Program-made: the position numbers and the translations under genes
Notes under the pieces: generated by a model
Seen by the model: only the letters and a program-made list of their open reading frames with translations
The model's database searches: none
What the model was told of the DNA's origin: nothing
Shown: in pieces, positions 22,145 through 31,068 of the stretch
Layout: each line of letters starts with the position of its first letter
Position numbering within the stretch: position 1 is the first letter of the stretch
Source: Metallibacterium scheffleri
Lineage (GTDB): Bacteria; Pseudomonadota; Gammaproteobacteria; Xanthomonadales; Rhodanobacteraceae
DNA length: 64,000 bases
Direction of reading: 5' to 3'
NCBI RefSeq assembly: GCF_002077135.1
Contig: NZ_LDOS01000001.1
Span: 446,219-510,218 of the forward strand

Positions 22145-23500
22145 ATGCATGCTGCCGACACCATCGTCGCCGTGGCCACCGCGCCGGGCGCGGGGGGCGT
22201 CGGCATCGTGCGCGTCAGCGGCGCACAGGCAGGGACGATCGCATCCACCTTGCTGGGGCGCGCACCGCGCGCGCGCCACGCGCACTACGCCACACTGCGC
22301 GAAGCCGATGGCGCATTGCTGGATCGAGGCCTGCTGCTGTGGTTCCCCGCGCCGCATTCCTACACCGGCGAGGATGTGCTGGAGTTGCATGCGCACGGCA
22401 GCCCGATCCTGCTCGATCTTCTGCTGCGCCGTGTCTGCGCCCTCGGTGCGCGGCCCGCGCGCGCAGGTGAATTCAGCGAACGCGCGTATCTCAATGGCAA
22501 GCTCGACCTGGCGCAGGCCGAGGCCATCGCCGACCTGATCGCCGCCGGCAGCGAAGCGGCGGTGCGCGCTGCGCAGCGCGCGCTGGCCGGGGTGTTCTCG
22601 GCACGCGTGGGCGAGTTGCAGGCGCTGCTCACCCGCGCGCGCGTGCACATTGAGGCGGCGCTGGATTTCCCCGACGAAGAGATCGAACTATTGGCCGATC
22701 CAGCGCTGGTGAGCGCGCTGGCCGCGCTGCGCGCGCAGGTCGCGAGCGTGCTGCGCGAAGCACAACAAGGCGTGCGTCTCGCGCAGGGCATGAACGTGGT
22801 GTTGATAGGGCGCCCCAACACCGGCAAATCAAGCCTGCTCAATGCCCTGGCGGGCGAGGATCGCGCCATCGTCACCGCCGTGCCGGGCACCACGCGCGAC
22901 GTGCTGCGCCTGGAACTGCAATTCGACGGCGTGCGCCTGGAACTGGCTGATACCGCGGGCTTGCGCGAGGCGGGCGATGCGATCGAACGCGAAGGCATGC
23001 GCCGCGCCATGGCGGCGCTGGCCAGCGCCGATCTCGCGCTGCTGGTCAGCGATGCCGGGCACTGGATCGCTGATCTAGCTGATGCGCGCGCGCGCGCGCC
23101 GGCTACGGAGCTGCTGGTTGTGCTCAACAAGATTGATCTGTTCGGCCAGCCCGCGGTGCGCATCGAGGATGCGGCCAGCCCGTTGCGCATCGCGTTATCC
23201 GCGCGCAGCGGAGCCGGCATCGACTTATTGCGCCAGGAGTTGCATCAGCGTGCCGGCGGTGGTGCGGACAACGCCTACAGCGCGCGCGTGCGCCATGTGC
23301 TGGCTTTGCAGCGCGCGGAAGTCGAGATCGAGGCCGCGCACATCGAGGTGCAGCGCGCCGTGGCGCGCCGTGGCGGGCTGGCCGAGCTTGCCGCCGAAGC
23401 CCTGCGCCGCGCGCAGCGCGCGCTCGACGAGCTGACCGGCGCGCACGGCAACGAGGACTTGCTTGGCGCGATTTTCTCCAGTTTTTGCATCGGCAAATGA
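22145..23500 (+). CDS. mnmE: tRNA uridine-5-carboxymethylaminomethyl modification GTPase
   Basis: A 451-residue GTPase that, with MnmG, modifies the wobble uridine of several tRNAs. The N-terminal domain starts DTIVAVATAPGAGGVGIVRVSG. The G domain has the P-loop IGRPNTGKSSLLNAL (about residue 220), the switch block PGTTRDVL, DTAGLRE and NKID. The helical C-terminus ends with the invariant FCIGK, whose cysteine is functionally important. It lies 9 nt after yidC, the common order in gammaproteobacteria. Confidence 0.97.
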   Translation: MHAADTIVAVATAPGAGGVGIVRVSGAQAGTIASTLLGRAPRARHAHYATLREADGALLDRGLLLWFPAPHSYTGEDVLELHAHGSPILLDLLLRRVCALGARPARAGEFSERAYLNGKLDLAQAEAIADLIAAGSEAAVRAAQRALAGVFSARVGELQALLTRARVHIEAALDFPDEEIELLADPALVSALAALRAQVASVLREAQQGVRLAQGMNVVLIGRPNTGKSSLLNALAGEDRAIVTAVPGTTRDVLRLELQFDGVRLELADTAGLREAGDAIEREGMRRAMAALASADLALLVSDAGHWIADLADARARAPATELLVVLNKIDLFGQPAVRIEDAASPLRIALSARSGAGIDLLRQELHQRAGGGADNAYSARVRHVLALQRAEVEIEAAHIEVQRAVARRGGLAELAAEALRRAQRALDELTGAHGNEDLLGAIFSSFCIGK

Positions 23501-23587
23501 ATGCCGCGCGGCGGCGGCTTGCGCATCGATGCGACGCGGCGCAGGCTTGATAGCCTCTGCCGCAATCAATGATCCGGGGAGCACGTC

Positions 23588-24211
23588 GTGCAGCTCAGCA
23601 GCCAGAGTTTTGTCACCCATCAACCCATTCCGGCACGCTGTGCCTTCGGCCAGCCGGGCACGGATGGACCATTTGCCTTTGCCGGCAACCGCAGTCCGCA
23701 TCTGGCGTGGGGCGATGTGCCGCAGGGCACGCGCAGTTTCGCCCTGGCCTGCATCGATGTAGATGTGCCGAGTCGTGGCGATGACGTGAACAAACCCGGG
23801 CGCATTGTGCCGGCCGATCTGCCGCGCGTCGAGTTCACGCACTGGCTGATGATCGACATCGATGCCGGTGTACGCGAATTGACCGAAGGTGCTTGTGGCA
23901 GCGGCATCGTTGCGCACGGCAAGCAGCAGCCTCCAGGTCCGCCTGGCAGCCGTCAGGGCATCAACGATTACACCCACTGGTTTGCCGATGATGCCGGCAT
24001 GGCCGGTGACTATTACGGCTATGACGGCCCCTGTCCGCCATGGAACGACAGCATCGTGCATCACTACGGGTTCCACCTTTACGCGCTGGATCTGGGGCGG
24101 CTGGAGTTGCCGGCGCGTTTCAATCTCGCTGATCTGCGCCGCGTCAGCGCCGGGCACGTGCTGGCACAAGCGGTGTGCGTGGGCACGTATTCGATGCGTG
24201 CCACAAGCTGA
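23588..24211 (+). CDS. YbhB/YbcL-family (PEBP-like) protein
   Basis: A 207-residue protein of the phosphatidylethanolamine-binding / Raf-kinase-inhibitor-like superfamily. It shows the anion-pocket block ACIDVDVPSR, the FTHWLMIDI strand with the conserved histidine, and a PCPPWND ... HHYGFHLYALDL segment corresponding to the family's GPCPP-H-Y-F-LYALD signature. The start is a GTG at 23588 preceded by GGGGAG. It is probably cytoplasmic, as no signal peptide is seen. The ligand and role are unknown, as for most bacterial members. Confidence 0.85.
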   Translation: MQLSSQSFVTHQPIPARCAFGQPGTDGPFAFAGNRSPHLAWGDVPQGTRSFALACIDVDVPSRGDDVNKPGRIVPADLPRVEFTHWLMIDIDAGVRELTEGACGSGIVAHGKQQPPGPPGSRQGINDYTHWFADDAGMAGDYYGYDGPCPPWNDSIVHHYGFHLYALDLGRLELPARFNLADLRRVSAGHVLAQAVCVGTYSMRATS

Positions 24212-24334
24212 ACGCATGCGCTGTGCATGCGTGCGTGCGGCAGCGCACCGCATGGCCTGCGCAGAACGCGGCATCATGTAGGAGACGGGACTGCCTTTGC
24301 GCAGTCGCGCATCAATCCAGCACAGGAGATAACC

Positions 24335-24667
24335 ATGAACAGCGAAGTCGGCAATCCTTCCGAAGATCGTATCCACGCTGCTGCCGAGCGCGCCAAGCAG
24401 ACCGAGAGCGCCGCCGTGAAACGCACCGCCGAGCGGGTCGAACATGGCTTGCACCGGGCAACGGATGTCGGCGCCGATGTGGCCGCCAGCGTCAACGACA
24501 AGGCCGCGGAGATGGCTGCGCGTGGCCGCGAAGCGACCGAAAAACTGCGTGCGCAAGCCGGTGATCTGTTCGACAAGACGCGCGATTTCGTGCGCGAGAA
24601 GCCTGGTCAGGCGGTGTTGATCGCGGTCGCGGCGGGTTGGCTGCTGGGTCGTCTGACACGGCGCTGA
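24335..24667 (+). CDS. DUF883/ElaB-YqjD-type membrane-anchored helical protein
   Basis: A 110-residue protein: a long amphipathic, alanine- and charge-rich helix (residues 10-85) followed by a single C-terminal helix (FVREKPGQAVLIAVAAGWLLGRL) ending RR. This is the layout of ElaB/YqjD/YgaM proteins, inner-membrane-tethered and reported to bind stationary-phase ribosomes in E. coli. A CAGGAG ribosome site is present. It starts a three-gene block matching yqjD-yqjE-yqjK. Confidence 0.85.
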   Translation: MNSEVGNPSEDRIHAAAERAKQTESAAVKRTAERVEHGLHRATDVGADVAASVNDKAAEMAARGREATEKLRAQAGDLFDKTRDFVREKPGQAVLIAVAAGWLLGRLTRR

Positions 24668-24669
24668 GC

Positions 24670-25113
24670 ATGACTGAAGCCGAGGAGCCAGCAGCCCAAG
24701 TTGATACCACGCAGGCGCCGATCATCACTGCGCCGGCGCCCACGGACACCTGCACGGCGGTACCAGGTGCGCTGGATGCCGTGATTGAAATGGGTGCGGC
24801 CTTGCTGGGTCTGGCGCGGCTGGAAGCCGGTCGTGCCGGACGCGGATTGTTGTGGGCGCTGCTGTTCGGCATCGCGATCGTGGTGCTGGTGGCGTCAGGA
24901 TTGCTGCTGCTGGTGGCACTGCTATTGCTCGGTTTGGTTCATGCCAGCGGCTCGCTGGTGCTGGCATTGGTGCTGACAATCTTGGTGCTGATCGTCGGCG
25001 TATGGCTTCTGCTGCGCGGCTTGCGTCGCGTCTTGCGCCCGCTCAGCCTGCCGGCGACGCGCGCCGAGTTGCGCGCCGTGCTCGAGCCGCTGCGCAGCAA
25101 GCCGCCGGCATGA
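24670..25113 (+). CDS. Phage-holin-family / YqjE-like membrane protein
   Basis: A 147-residue protein with a polar N-terminus (about 30 residues), a helix that includes ALLGLARLEAGRAGRGLLWAL, and two strongly hydrophobic segments (about residues 55-85 and 92-115). This is the DUF1469/YqjE arrangement often called holin superfamily III although it is not a lysis protein. The start at 24670 is 2 nt after the preceding stop, and the stop overlaps the next ATG. Confidence 0.8.
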   Translation: MTEAEEPAAQVDTTQAPIITAPAPTDTCTAVPGALDAVIEMGAALLGLARLEAGRAGRGLLWALLFGIAIVVLVASGLLLLVALLLLGLVHASGSLVLALVLTILVLIVGVWLLLRGLRRVLRPLSLPATRAELRAVLEPLRSKPPA

Positions 25114-25343
25114 GCACGCGTCGACAACGGTGGCGGGATGGCGTGGCCCGCGCGCAGCGGGCACGGACTGCACTCACACCGCGATTGCAACGCGGCGGGG
25201 ATTGGCTGAATCGACATCCATGGGCGCGTCCGGCGGTGGCCCTGCTGGGTGGCTTGCTGGTCGCGCGCCTGCTGCCGCGTCCAGCGCAATGGGGTCATGG
25301 TGGCGGGTTGTTGCTGCGCGCATTGCGCTTTCTGCGGCCTTGA
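25110..25343 (+). CDS. Small YqjK-like protein
   Basis: A 77-residue basic protein (MSTRRQRWRDGVARAQRAR at its start) with one hydrophobic stretch WARPAVALLGGLLVARLL in the second half. It is translationally coupled to the YqjE-like gene by ATGA. Position and size fit the third gene of a yqjDEK-type operon; sequence identity to YqjK cannot be judged by eye. Confidence 0.65.
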   Translation: MSTRRQRWRDGVARAQRARTALTPRLQRGGDWLNRHPWARPAVALLGGLLVARLLPRPAQWGHGGGLLLRALRFLRP

Positions 25344-25365
25344 TGCGCACTGCAGCGCGCGCCGC

Positions 25366-26181
25366 TCAACGCATCCACCCCAGGCTCAGCGCGCCGAACA
25401 AAACCGTGCCCAGCACAATGCGGTACCAGGCGAACAGCGTGTAGCGATGCGTCTTGATGTAACCCAGCAGCCACTTCACCGCGATGAAAGCAGTGACCGT
25501 CGACACCACGAAGGCCACGCCCAGCGCGCCCCAGTGTTCGTGCTGCGCGCCGCCGTGGCGTAGCACATGCCACAGCTCGTAGGCACCCGCCGCGAACATG
25601 GTGGGGATGCCGACGATGAAGGAAAAATCGGTCGCCGCCGAACGGTCACGCGTACCCGCCAGCATTGCCGCGAAGATGGTGCTGGCCGAGCGCGACAGGC
25701 CCGGGAAAATGCCGGCCGCCATTTGTGCCACGCCGACCACCAGCGCCACCGCCCAGCTCACCTCGCGGCCCGGTTTCAGGCGCGCAGCGATGGCCTCGGC
25801 CGCCAGCATCCAGATGCCGCCCAGCACCAGCGCCCAGGCCACCGGCAGCACGCTGGTCGGCAGCTTGAAGCCCAGCGTCACGGCGATGAAACCCAGCACC
25901 GCGGTGACCGCGAACGCCAGCACCAGCTTGCCGACATAGGCGCGGTTCGCGCGCTCGCCGAGGCCCGATGCCAGTGCCCACAGGCGCCGCCAGTAGATCA
26001 GCGTCACCGCGAGAATCGCGCCGGACTGTATCACCACGTTGAACAGATCCGAACGCGCGCCCAGCCATTGCTCAGCGATCAGCAGATGGCCGGTGGAGGA
26101 GATCGGCAGGAACTCGGTGATGCCTTCGATGATCCCGAGCAGGATCGCATTCCAGGGAATCAGCACGGCCGCAGCGTCCAC
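25366..26181 (-). CDS. uppP: Undecaprenyl-diphosphatase (classical UppP/BacA type)
   Basis: About 271 residues and eight membrane helices. It dephosphorylates undecaprenyl diphosphate to recycle the cell-wall lipid carrier and confers bacitracin tolerance. The active-site motifs are intact: EGITEFLPISSTGHLLI (E-x-x-x-E block) and PGLSRSASTI (P-G-x-S-R-S-x-x-T). No ATG is available; GTG at 26181 is used here and GTG at 26166 is an alternative. A TTG further upstream would add an unlikely extension. It is followed on the same strand by a second, divergent UppP. Confidence 0.9.
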   Translation of the reverse strand: MDAAAVLIPWNAILLGIIEGITEFLPISSTGHLLIAEQWLGARSDLFNVVIQSGAILAVTLIYWRRLWALASGLGERANRAYVGKLVLAFAVTAVLGFIAVTLGFKLPTSVLPVAWALVLGGIWMLAAEAIAARLKPGREVSWAVALVVGVAQMAAGIFPGLSRSASTIFAAMLAGTRDRSAATDFSFIVGIPTMFAAGAYELWHVLRHGGAQHEHWGALGVAFVVSTVTAFIAVKWLLGYIKTHRYTLFAWYRIVLGTVLFGALSLGWMR

Positions 26182-26289
26182 GATTAAGCGCACGAGCTTA
26201 GCAGGGGCCGCAGTCGCCCCAGGCGACACGACGGCCACGCTGGCCGCGCACAATCGCGGGCCGCGGAATCAGGATTGGAAGTGAATGCC

Positions 26290-26319
26290 GGGTGCGCGCG
26301 GAGGCAACCGCGCGCACCC
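26290..26319. terminator. Strong 12-bp stem-loop between the two uppP genes
   Basis: GGGTGCGCGCGG / CCGCGCGCACCC with a 6-nt loop, just after the stop of the second uppP gene on the minus strand. A short T-run (ATTTTC) follows only on the plus strand, so factor-independent termination of the leftward transcript is uncertain. Confidence 0.5.
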
Positions 26320-26323
26320 ATTT

Positions 26324-27184
26324 TCATAGGCGCAACAGCAGCAGCGCCAAGGTGCCAAAGCCGATGCAATACCAGGCGAAGGGGTTCAGTGCCGCCTGTT
26401 CATGACGGCGGAAGTAGCGCATCAGGAACCAGGTGCTGAACAGCGCCGCAAGTCCGGCAACGATTCCGGCCAGCAACATCAATCCCAGCGGCGCGGCATG
26501 CGCGGCGTGCGTGCGCAGCAATTTGGGGATCTCCAGCACCGCCGCACCAGTGATCACCGGCGCGCCGAGCAGAAACGAAAAACGCGCGGCCTGCGCATGG
26601 TTCAGCCCGCGGCGCAGACTACCGACCATGGTCGCGCCCGAGCGCGACAGGCCGGGGATGAAAGCCAGACACTGCCAGCAGCCGATCAGCAGGGCGTCAC
26701 GCCAGCGCAGGCCATCGAGATGCTCGTCCTGCAATGCGCCGCTGGCGCTCTGAGCCGCGCGCCGGCGCAGGCGTTCGCCCAGCAGCAACATGCCGCCGTT
26801 GACGATCAGAAACAGCGCCGCCACCCAGGGTTCGGCAAACAGCGCGCGCAACGGTTTTTCCAGCACGAAGCCGACGACAATCGCCGGCAATGTGCCCAGC
26901 ACCAGCATGCCGGCCAGACGCCGGAAGTTTTCCGCATCGCCCGCGCGCGGCCCACGCAGCACGCCCCAGGCGATGCCCAGCCAGACCCGCCAGAAATAGG
27001 CCAGCAGCGCCAGCAGCGTGCCCACGTGCAGCACCACCAGAAACGGCAGGAAATCGCGCGCATGCTGGTTGATGTTCAAGTGCAGCAGCGCCGGCACCAG
27101 CACCGCATGGCCGAGGCTGCTGACCGGAAACAATTCGGTCAGGCCCTGCAACAAGGCGATCAGCAGCACGTTGAACAAACTCAT
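26324..27184 (-). CDS. Undecaprenyl-diphosphatase paralogue (divergent UppP)
   Basis: A 286-residue UppP homologue with eight or so helices. It has the variant first motif LQGLTELFPVSSLGHAVLV (Q-x-x-x-E form of the active-site block) and an intact PGLSRSGATMVGSL. Both residue sets needed for catalysis are present, so it is probably active. It differs clearly from its neighbour, so this is not a recent duplication. The ATG at 27184 begins MSLFNVLLIALLQG. It is transcribed leftward, divergently from glnA, and precedes the classical uppP. Confidence 0.88.
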   Translation of the reverse strand: MSLFNVLLIALLQGLTELFPVSSLGHAVLVPALLHLNINQHARDFLPFLVVLHVGTLLALLAYFWRVWLGIAWGVLRGPRAGDAENFRRLAGMLVLGTLPAIVVGFVLEKPLRALFAEPWVAALFLIVNGGMLLLGERLRRRAAQSASGALQDEHLDGLRWRDALLIGCWQCLAFIPGLSRSGATMVGSLRRGLNHAQAARFSFLLGAPVITGAAVLEIPKLLRTHAAHAAPLGLMLLAGIVAGLAALFSTWFLMRYFRRHEQAALNPFAWYCIGFGTLALLLLRL

Positions 27185-27301
27185 GGGCGATTTCCGGGAG
27201 CGTGGGGCCGCGATGTTAAGCCAGTCGGCGCGCATGCGCAGGCCGATGCGATGCAAAGGCTGGCCGTGCATGGCAAAGCGTGGGGTGGTGGAGCGCTGAA
27301 A

Positions 27302-27349
27302 TGCACCAATTCAATGCAGATCGCAGGCGCTACGCACTAATATGTTGCG
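27302..27349. promoter_or_regulatory. Two NtrC-like binding sites upstream of glnA
   Basis: TGCACC-AATTC-AATGCA (27302-27318) closely matches the NtrC 17-mer TGCACC-N5-GGTGCA. A weaker copy, CGCACT-AATAT-GTTGCG, is at 27333-27349. They are 31 bp (three helical turns) apart and 60-110 bp upstream of the sigma-54 promoter, the expected enhancer geometry. Confidence 0.6.
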
Positions 27350-27410
27350 ATCGGCGTTGCGTTGCACGCCACGGTCGTGGCCGGCCGTTGCTGGTGACGC
27401 CGACAGCGAC

Positions 27411-27426
27411 TGGCACGAGACTTGCC
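27411..27426 (+). promoter_or_regulatory. Sigma-54 (-24/-12) promoter of glnA
   Basis: TGGCACG-AGAC-TTGCC matches the sigma-54 consensus TGGCACG-N4-TTGCW at all but the last base, with exact spacing. It lies 37 nt before the glnA ATG. Confidence 0.85.
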
Positions 27427-27462
27427 AGAGTCCAGCATCCTTTTCCCCACCTGGAGCAGTCC

Positions 27463-28872
27463 ATGTCCGCAGATCACGTTCTCAAGCTGATGGCCGAACA
27501 CGAAGTCGAATTCGTCGATTTCCGTTTCGCCGACATGGCCGGGCGCCAGCACCATGTCAGCTTTCCCGCGCATACCGTCGACGCCAGCACCTTCGAGGAC
27601 GGCAAGATGTTCGACGGCTCCTCGATCGCCGGCTGGAAGGGCATCAACGATTCCGACATGGTGTTGATGCCCGACGCCAGCACCGCCGTGCTCGACCCAT
27701 TCAGCAGCGCCAAGCAACTGATCCTCAACTGCGACGTGCTCGAGCCCAGCACCATGCAGCCCTATGGCCGCGATCCGCGTTCCATCGCCCGGCGCGCCGA
27801 GGCCTACCTGAACTCCACCGGCGTCGCCGATGCGGCTTATTTCGGTCCCGAACCCGAGTTTTTCATCTTCGACGCGGTGCGCTACAGCAACGACATGGGC
27901 AAGGTGTTCTACGAGATCGAATCCGAGGAAGCGGCGTGGTCCTCGGGCCAACGCATCGAAGGCGGCAATTCCGGCCACCGGCCCGGCATCAAGGGCGGCT
28001 ATTTTCCGGTCAGCCCGGTGGATTCGCTGGGCGACCTGCGCGCCGAGATGTGCCAGACGCTGGAAGCCATGGGTCTCAAGGTCGAGGTGCACCACCACGA
28101 GGTCGCCACCGCCGGGCAGTGCGAGATCGGCACGCGCTTCAACACGCTGGTGAAAAAGGCCGACGAGATGATGGCGCTGAAATACGTCATCAAGAACATC
28201 GCGCACCAGAACGGCAAAACCGCCACGTTCATGCCCAAGCCCATCGTCGGCGACAACGGCAGCGGCATGCACGTGCACCAGTCGCTGAGCAAGGACGGCA
28301 AGAACCTGTTCGCCGGCGAACTCTACGGCGGCCTCAGCCAGCTGGCGCTGTGGTACATCGGCGGCATCTTCAAGCACGCCAAGGCGATCAATGCCTTCGC
28401 CAACTCCACCACCAACAGCTACAAGCGCCTGGTGCCGGGCTTCGAGGCGCCGGTGATGCTGGCTTACTCGGCGCGCAACCGTTCGGCGAGCTGCCGCATC
28501 CCGTATGTGTCCAGCCCCAAGGGCCGCCGCATCGAAGTGCGCTTCCCCGATCCGGTCAACTCGGGCTATCTCACCTTCACCGCGCTGCTGATGGCTGGCC
28601 TGGACGGCGTGCTCAACAAGATCGATCCGGGCGCACCGTCCGACAAGGACCTGTACGACCTGCCGCCCGAGGAGGAGAAAAACATCCCGCAGGTTTGCTC
28701 CAGTCTCGACCAGGCGCTGGAGGCACTGGACAAGGATCGCGGTTTCCTCAAGGCCGGCGGCGTGTTCAGCGACGACTTCATCGACAGTTACATCGAGCTG
28801 AAAATGGCCGAGGTCACGCGCTTCCGCGCCGCCACGCACCCGCTCGAGTACCAGATGTACTACTCGATCTGA
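27463..28872 (+). CDS. glnA: Glutamine synthetase type I
   Basis: A 469-residue GSI-beta enzyme that makes glutamine from glutamate, ammonia and ATP. Visible: [24 protein letters not shown] (metal ligands), the ammonia/glutamate block [31 protein letters not shown], and the adenylylation loop DLYDLPPEE with the modifiable tyrosine at residue 398. The loop implies GlnE-type control, and the sigma-54 promoter with upstream NtrC-like sites implies nitrogen-limited induction. No ntrBC or glnK genes lie beside it. Confidence 0.98.
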   Translation: MSADHVLKLMAEHEVEFVDFRFADMAGRQHHVSFPAHTVDASTFEDGKMFDGSSIAGWKGINDSDMVLMPDASTAVLDPFSSAKQLILNCDVLEPSTMQPYGRDPRSIARRAEAYLNSTGVADAAYFGPEPEFFIFDAVRYSNDMGKVFYEIESEEAAWSSGQRIEGGNSGHRPGIKGGYFPVSPVDSLGDLRAEMCQTLEAMGLKVEVHHHEVATAGQCEIGTRFNTLVKKADEMMALKYVIKNIAHQNGKTATFMPKPIVGDNGSGMHVHQSLSKDGKNLFAGELYGGLSQLALWYIGGIFKHAKAINAFANSTTNSYKRLVPGFEAPVMLAYSARNRSASCRIPYVSSPKGRRIEVRFPDPVNSGYLTFTALLMAGLDGVLNKIDPGAPSDKDLYDLPPEEEKNIPQVCSSLDQALEALDKDRGFLKAGGVFSDDFIDSYIELKMAEVTRFRAATHPLEYQMYYSI

Positions 28873-28894
28873 GCGCCGGGCAGCGATCCGGGAC

Positions 28895-28920
28895 CGCCGT
28901 GGTGCGAAGTGCCCACGGCG
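28895..28920 (+). terminator. Stem-loop after glnA
   Basis: CGCCGTGG / CCACGGCG, a perfect 8-bp stem with a 10-nt loop, 22 nt after the glnA stop. It has no T tract, so it may be a Rho-dependent end or an mRNA-stabilising hairpin. Confidence 0.4.
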
Positions 28921-28968
28921 CCGTGAGGCATCGGCAAGGCATAATCAGGCGCTTTGCCGGATCATGCG

Positions 28969-31047
28969 ATGCGCGACGAAATCCTCGAGCTGGAGCAGCA
29001 GGGCCGCCTGGCCGAGGCCGAGGCGCGCGCGCAGGCGTGGCTGGATGCCGAGCCGGATGCGATCGAGCCGCGCCATGTACTGGGTCTAGTGCGTATCCGC
29101 CGCGGGGCCTATGTCGCGGCGCTGGAAACCCTGCTTCCGGCCGTGCAGCGCGATCCCGCGCAGCCCGCGTTGCAGGTGAGCTGCGGTCGCGCCGCGCTGC
29201 TGGCGGGTGATCGCGGCCGCGCGCGCATGGCCTTCGAGGCCGCGCGACGGCTCGATCCGAATAACCTCGATGCCTATATTGGTCTGGCTGCCACCGCGCT
29301 GGCTGGTGGCGATCTGGACACTGCTGAAAGCGGGTTTCGCACCGCGCTGCGCGCCGACGAGGACGCAGTGGAAGCCTGGCTGGGACTGGGCCAGACGCTG
29401 GCCGGCAAGGGCGATCAGGAAGCCTCGGCGCGCTGCTTCAACATGGCGCTGGAAATTCGCCCGGATGATGCCGCCGCGCAGTTCAGTCTCGCGCAGACGC
29501 TGCGCGCGCAGGGCTATCTCGATTTCGCGCTGCGTGCTTTCGAGCGTGCGCTGGAACTCAATTCCGAGTTGGCCGTGGCGCGGCTGCAACTGGCCGAAAC
29601 GCTGGCACAGCGCGGGCGCAGCACCGCCGCGCTGCAGGTTTTCGAGCAATTGCGCGAGCATCCGCGCTACGCTGCCGCGGCGCTGTCCGGAATGGGTGAA
29701 CTGGCGCTGGCGCGCGGCGCCGTGCCGCTGGCACTGACCCTGTTTCAGCAGGCGCTGGCGCGCGATGTCGATCACGAACGCGCAGTGCTCGGCCTGGTGC
29801 AAGCGCTGGAGCGCAATGGGCAAGCCGAAGCCGCGCAGCGCTTGTTGCGCGACTGGTTGGGCGCGCATCCGGAGTCCAGCGGCGCGCGCGCGGCGTTGGC
29901 CGAACGTCTGCTGCGCGGCAACGACGCCGCCGGCGCCGTGGCGTTGTGGCGCGAGGCGCTGGCACGCAGTCCCGGGCAGGCCTCGCTGCGTGCCGACCTG
30001 GCGCTGGCACTCGAGCGCACGGGCGACTTCGCCAGTGCCGATCAGGAAGCCGAACGCGCCGCGCTGGGTGGGCGCTGGCCGCCGCTGGTCCTGCTGCGCG
30101 CGCGCGCAGCATTGCGCGACAGTGCTTTCGAAACCGCGCGCGACCGGCTCAAGGGGCTGGACGAAGCCAAGCTCAATCCTGTGCAGCGTCGCCACCGCCA
30201 GCATTTGCTTGGCCTGGCGGCGTTGGGCAAGCGCGACTGGCCGGCGGCGCAGCAGGCGTTTTTGGCCATGCACGCGGACGACGCGGCGGCACTGCCCGCA
30301 TTGCCTGATGCGAAAACCATGGGGCCGCGCCTGCGCGAGCTGGCCGCGCTGCCGGCGCTGCCCACGCTGCCGGCCACGCTGCCGTCAGCACCGATCGTGC
30401 TGGTCGGCCTGCCCGGCAGCGGGGTGCATCGTCTGGCCAGCTTGCTGGCGCGGCAGTCGGGCCTGAAAGTACGCAGCGACTATTTTTCCGGCAGCGATCT
30501 GCTGGCGCGCGCCGATGATCCGCGCCTGTTGCAGCCATTGACTGCAGCCGAGCTGGACAGCTTGGCGCTGCGCTACGCGCGCGGCGTGCGCCGTGCCGCG
30601 CCCGCGGTCGAGCAGGTCATCGATTGGCTGCCGCGGCTGGATGCGCGTCTGCTGCCCTCGCTCAAGCGCGCACTGCCGGGCGTACGCCTGCTGCTGGCCT
30701 GGCGCGAGCCGGAGGCATGCCTGCTCGATTGGCTTGCATTCGGCTATCAGCGCGGCTATCCGCTGCACGATGTGGCGCAGGCGCAATACTGGTTGCAGCA
30801 GGCCGGCGCACAGTTGGCGCTGGGCGTCGAATTGCTGCCGGCACAGGCGCTGGAGATGGATGCGCTGCTCGCGGAAAAACCGCAACTGCCACCCGAACTG
30901 GGGGTCTTCCTCGGTCGCGACGATCTGCAGCTACCCGAGGCTTGGCGCAGCGAATCGCGCTATCTCGGGTTGCCCACCAGTGTGCCGACGCCGACGCGCA
31001 GTGCCTGGTTGCAGGCGCTGCAAGCCACGGCCGCGCCGTCAGCCTGA
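28969..31047 (+). CDS. TPR-repeat protein with sulfotransferase-like P-loop domain
   Basis: A 692-residue protein. Residues 1 to about 450 are a long run of TPR-type helix pairs (for example FNMALEIRPDDAAAQFSLAQ, FERALELNSELAVARLQLAE). From about residue 474 a second domain begins IVLVGLPGSGVHRLASLLAR, resembling the PAPS-binding P-loop of TPR-sulfotransferases; these often act on proteins or glycans. The rest of the domain (KRALPGVRLLLAWREPEACLLDW) keeps the family's strand-helix order, but the canonical PAPS serine/arginine loop is hard to place, so it may have lost catalytic activity. No signal peptide. An in-frame TTG at 28954 is a less likely start. Confidence 0.78.
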   Translation: MRDEILELEQQGRLAEAEARAQAWLDAEPDAIEPRHVLGLVRIRRGAYVAALETLLPAVQRDPAQPALQVSCGRAALLAGDRGRARMAFEAARRLDPNNLDAYIGLAATALAGGDLDTAESGFRTALRADEDAVEAWLGLGQTLAGKGDQEASARCFNMALEIRPDDAAAQFSLAQTLRAQGYLDFALRAFERALELNSELAVARLQLAETLAQRGRSTAALQVFEQLREHPRYAAAALSGMGELALARGAVPLALTLFQQALARDVDHERAVLGLVQALERNGQAEAAQRLLRDWLGAHPESSGARAALAERLLRGNDAAGAVALWREALARSPGQASLRADLALALERTGDFASADQEAERAALGGRWPPLVLLRARAALRDSAFETARDRLKGLDEAKLNPVQRRHRQHLLGLAALGKRDWPAAQQAFLAMHADDAAALPALPDAKTMGPRLRELAALPALPTLPATLPSAPIVLVGLPGSGVHRLASLLARQSGLKVRSDYFSGSDLLARADDPRLLQPLTAAELDSLALRYARGVRRAAPAVEQVIDWLPRLDARLLPSLKRALPGVRLLLAWREPEACLLDWLAFGYQRGYPLHDVAQAQYWLQQAGAQLALGVELLPAQALEMDALLAEKPQLPPELGVFLGRDDLQLPEAWRSESRYLGLPTSVPTPTRSAWLQALQATAAPSA

Positions 31048-31068
31048 GGCTTCGGCGCGCGGCGTTTT

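Noticed and set aside
24211-24231. Inverted repeat ACGCATGC / GCATGCGT after the PEBP gene as a terminator
   Set aside because: No T tract and low stability compared with other terminators in the window.
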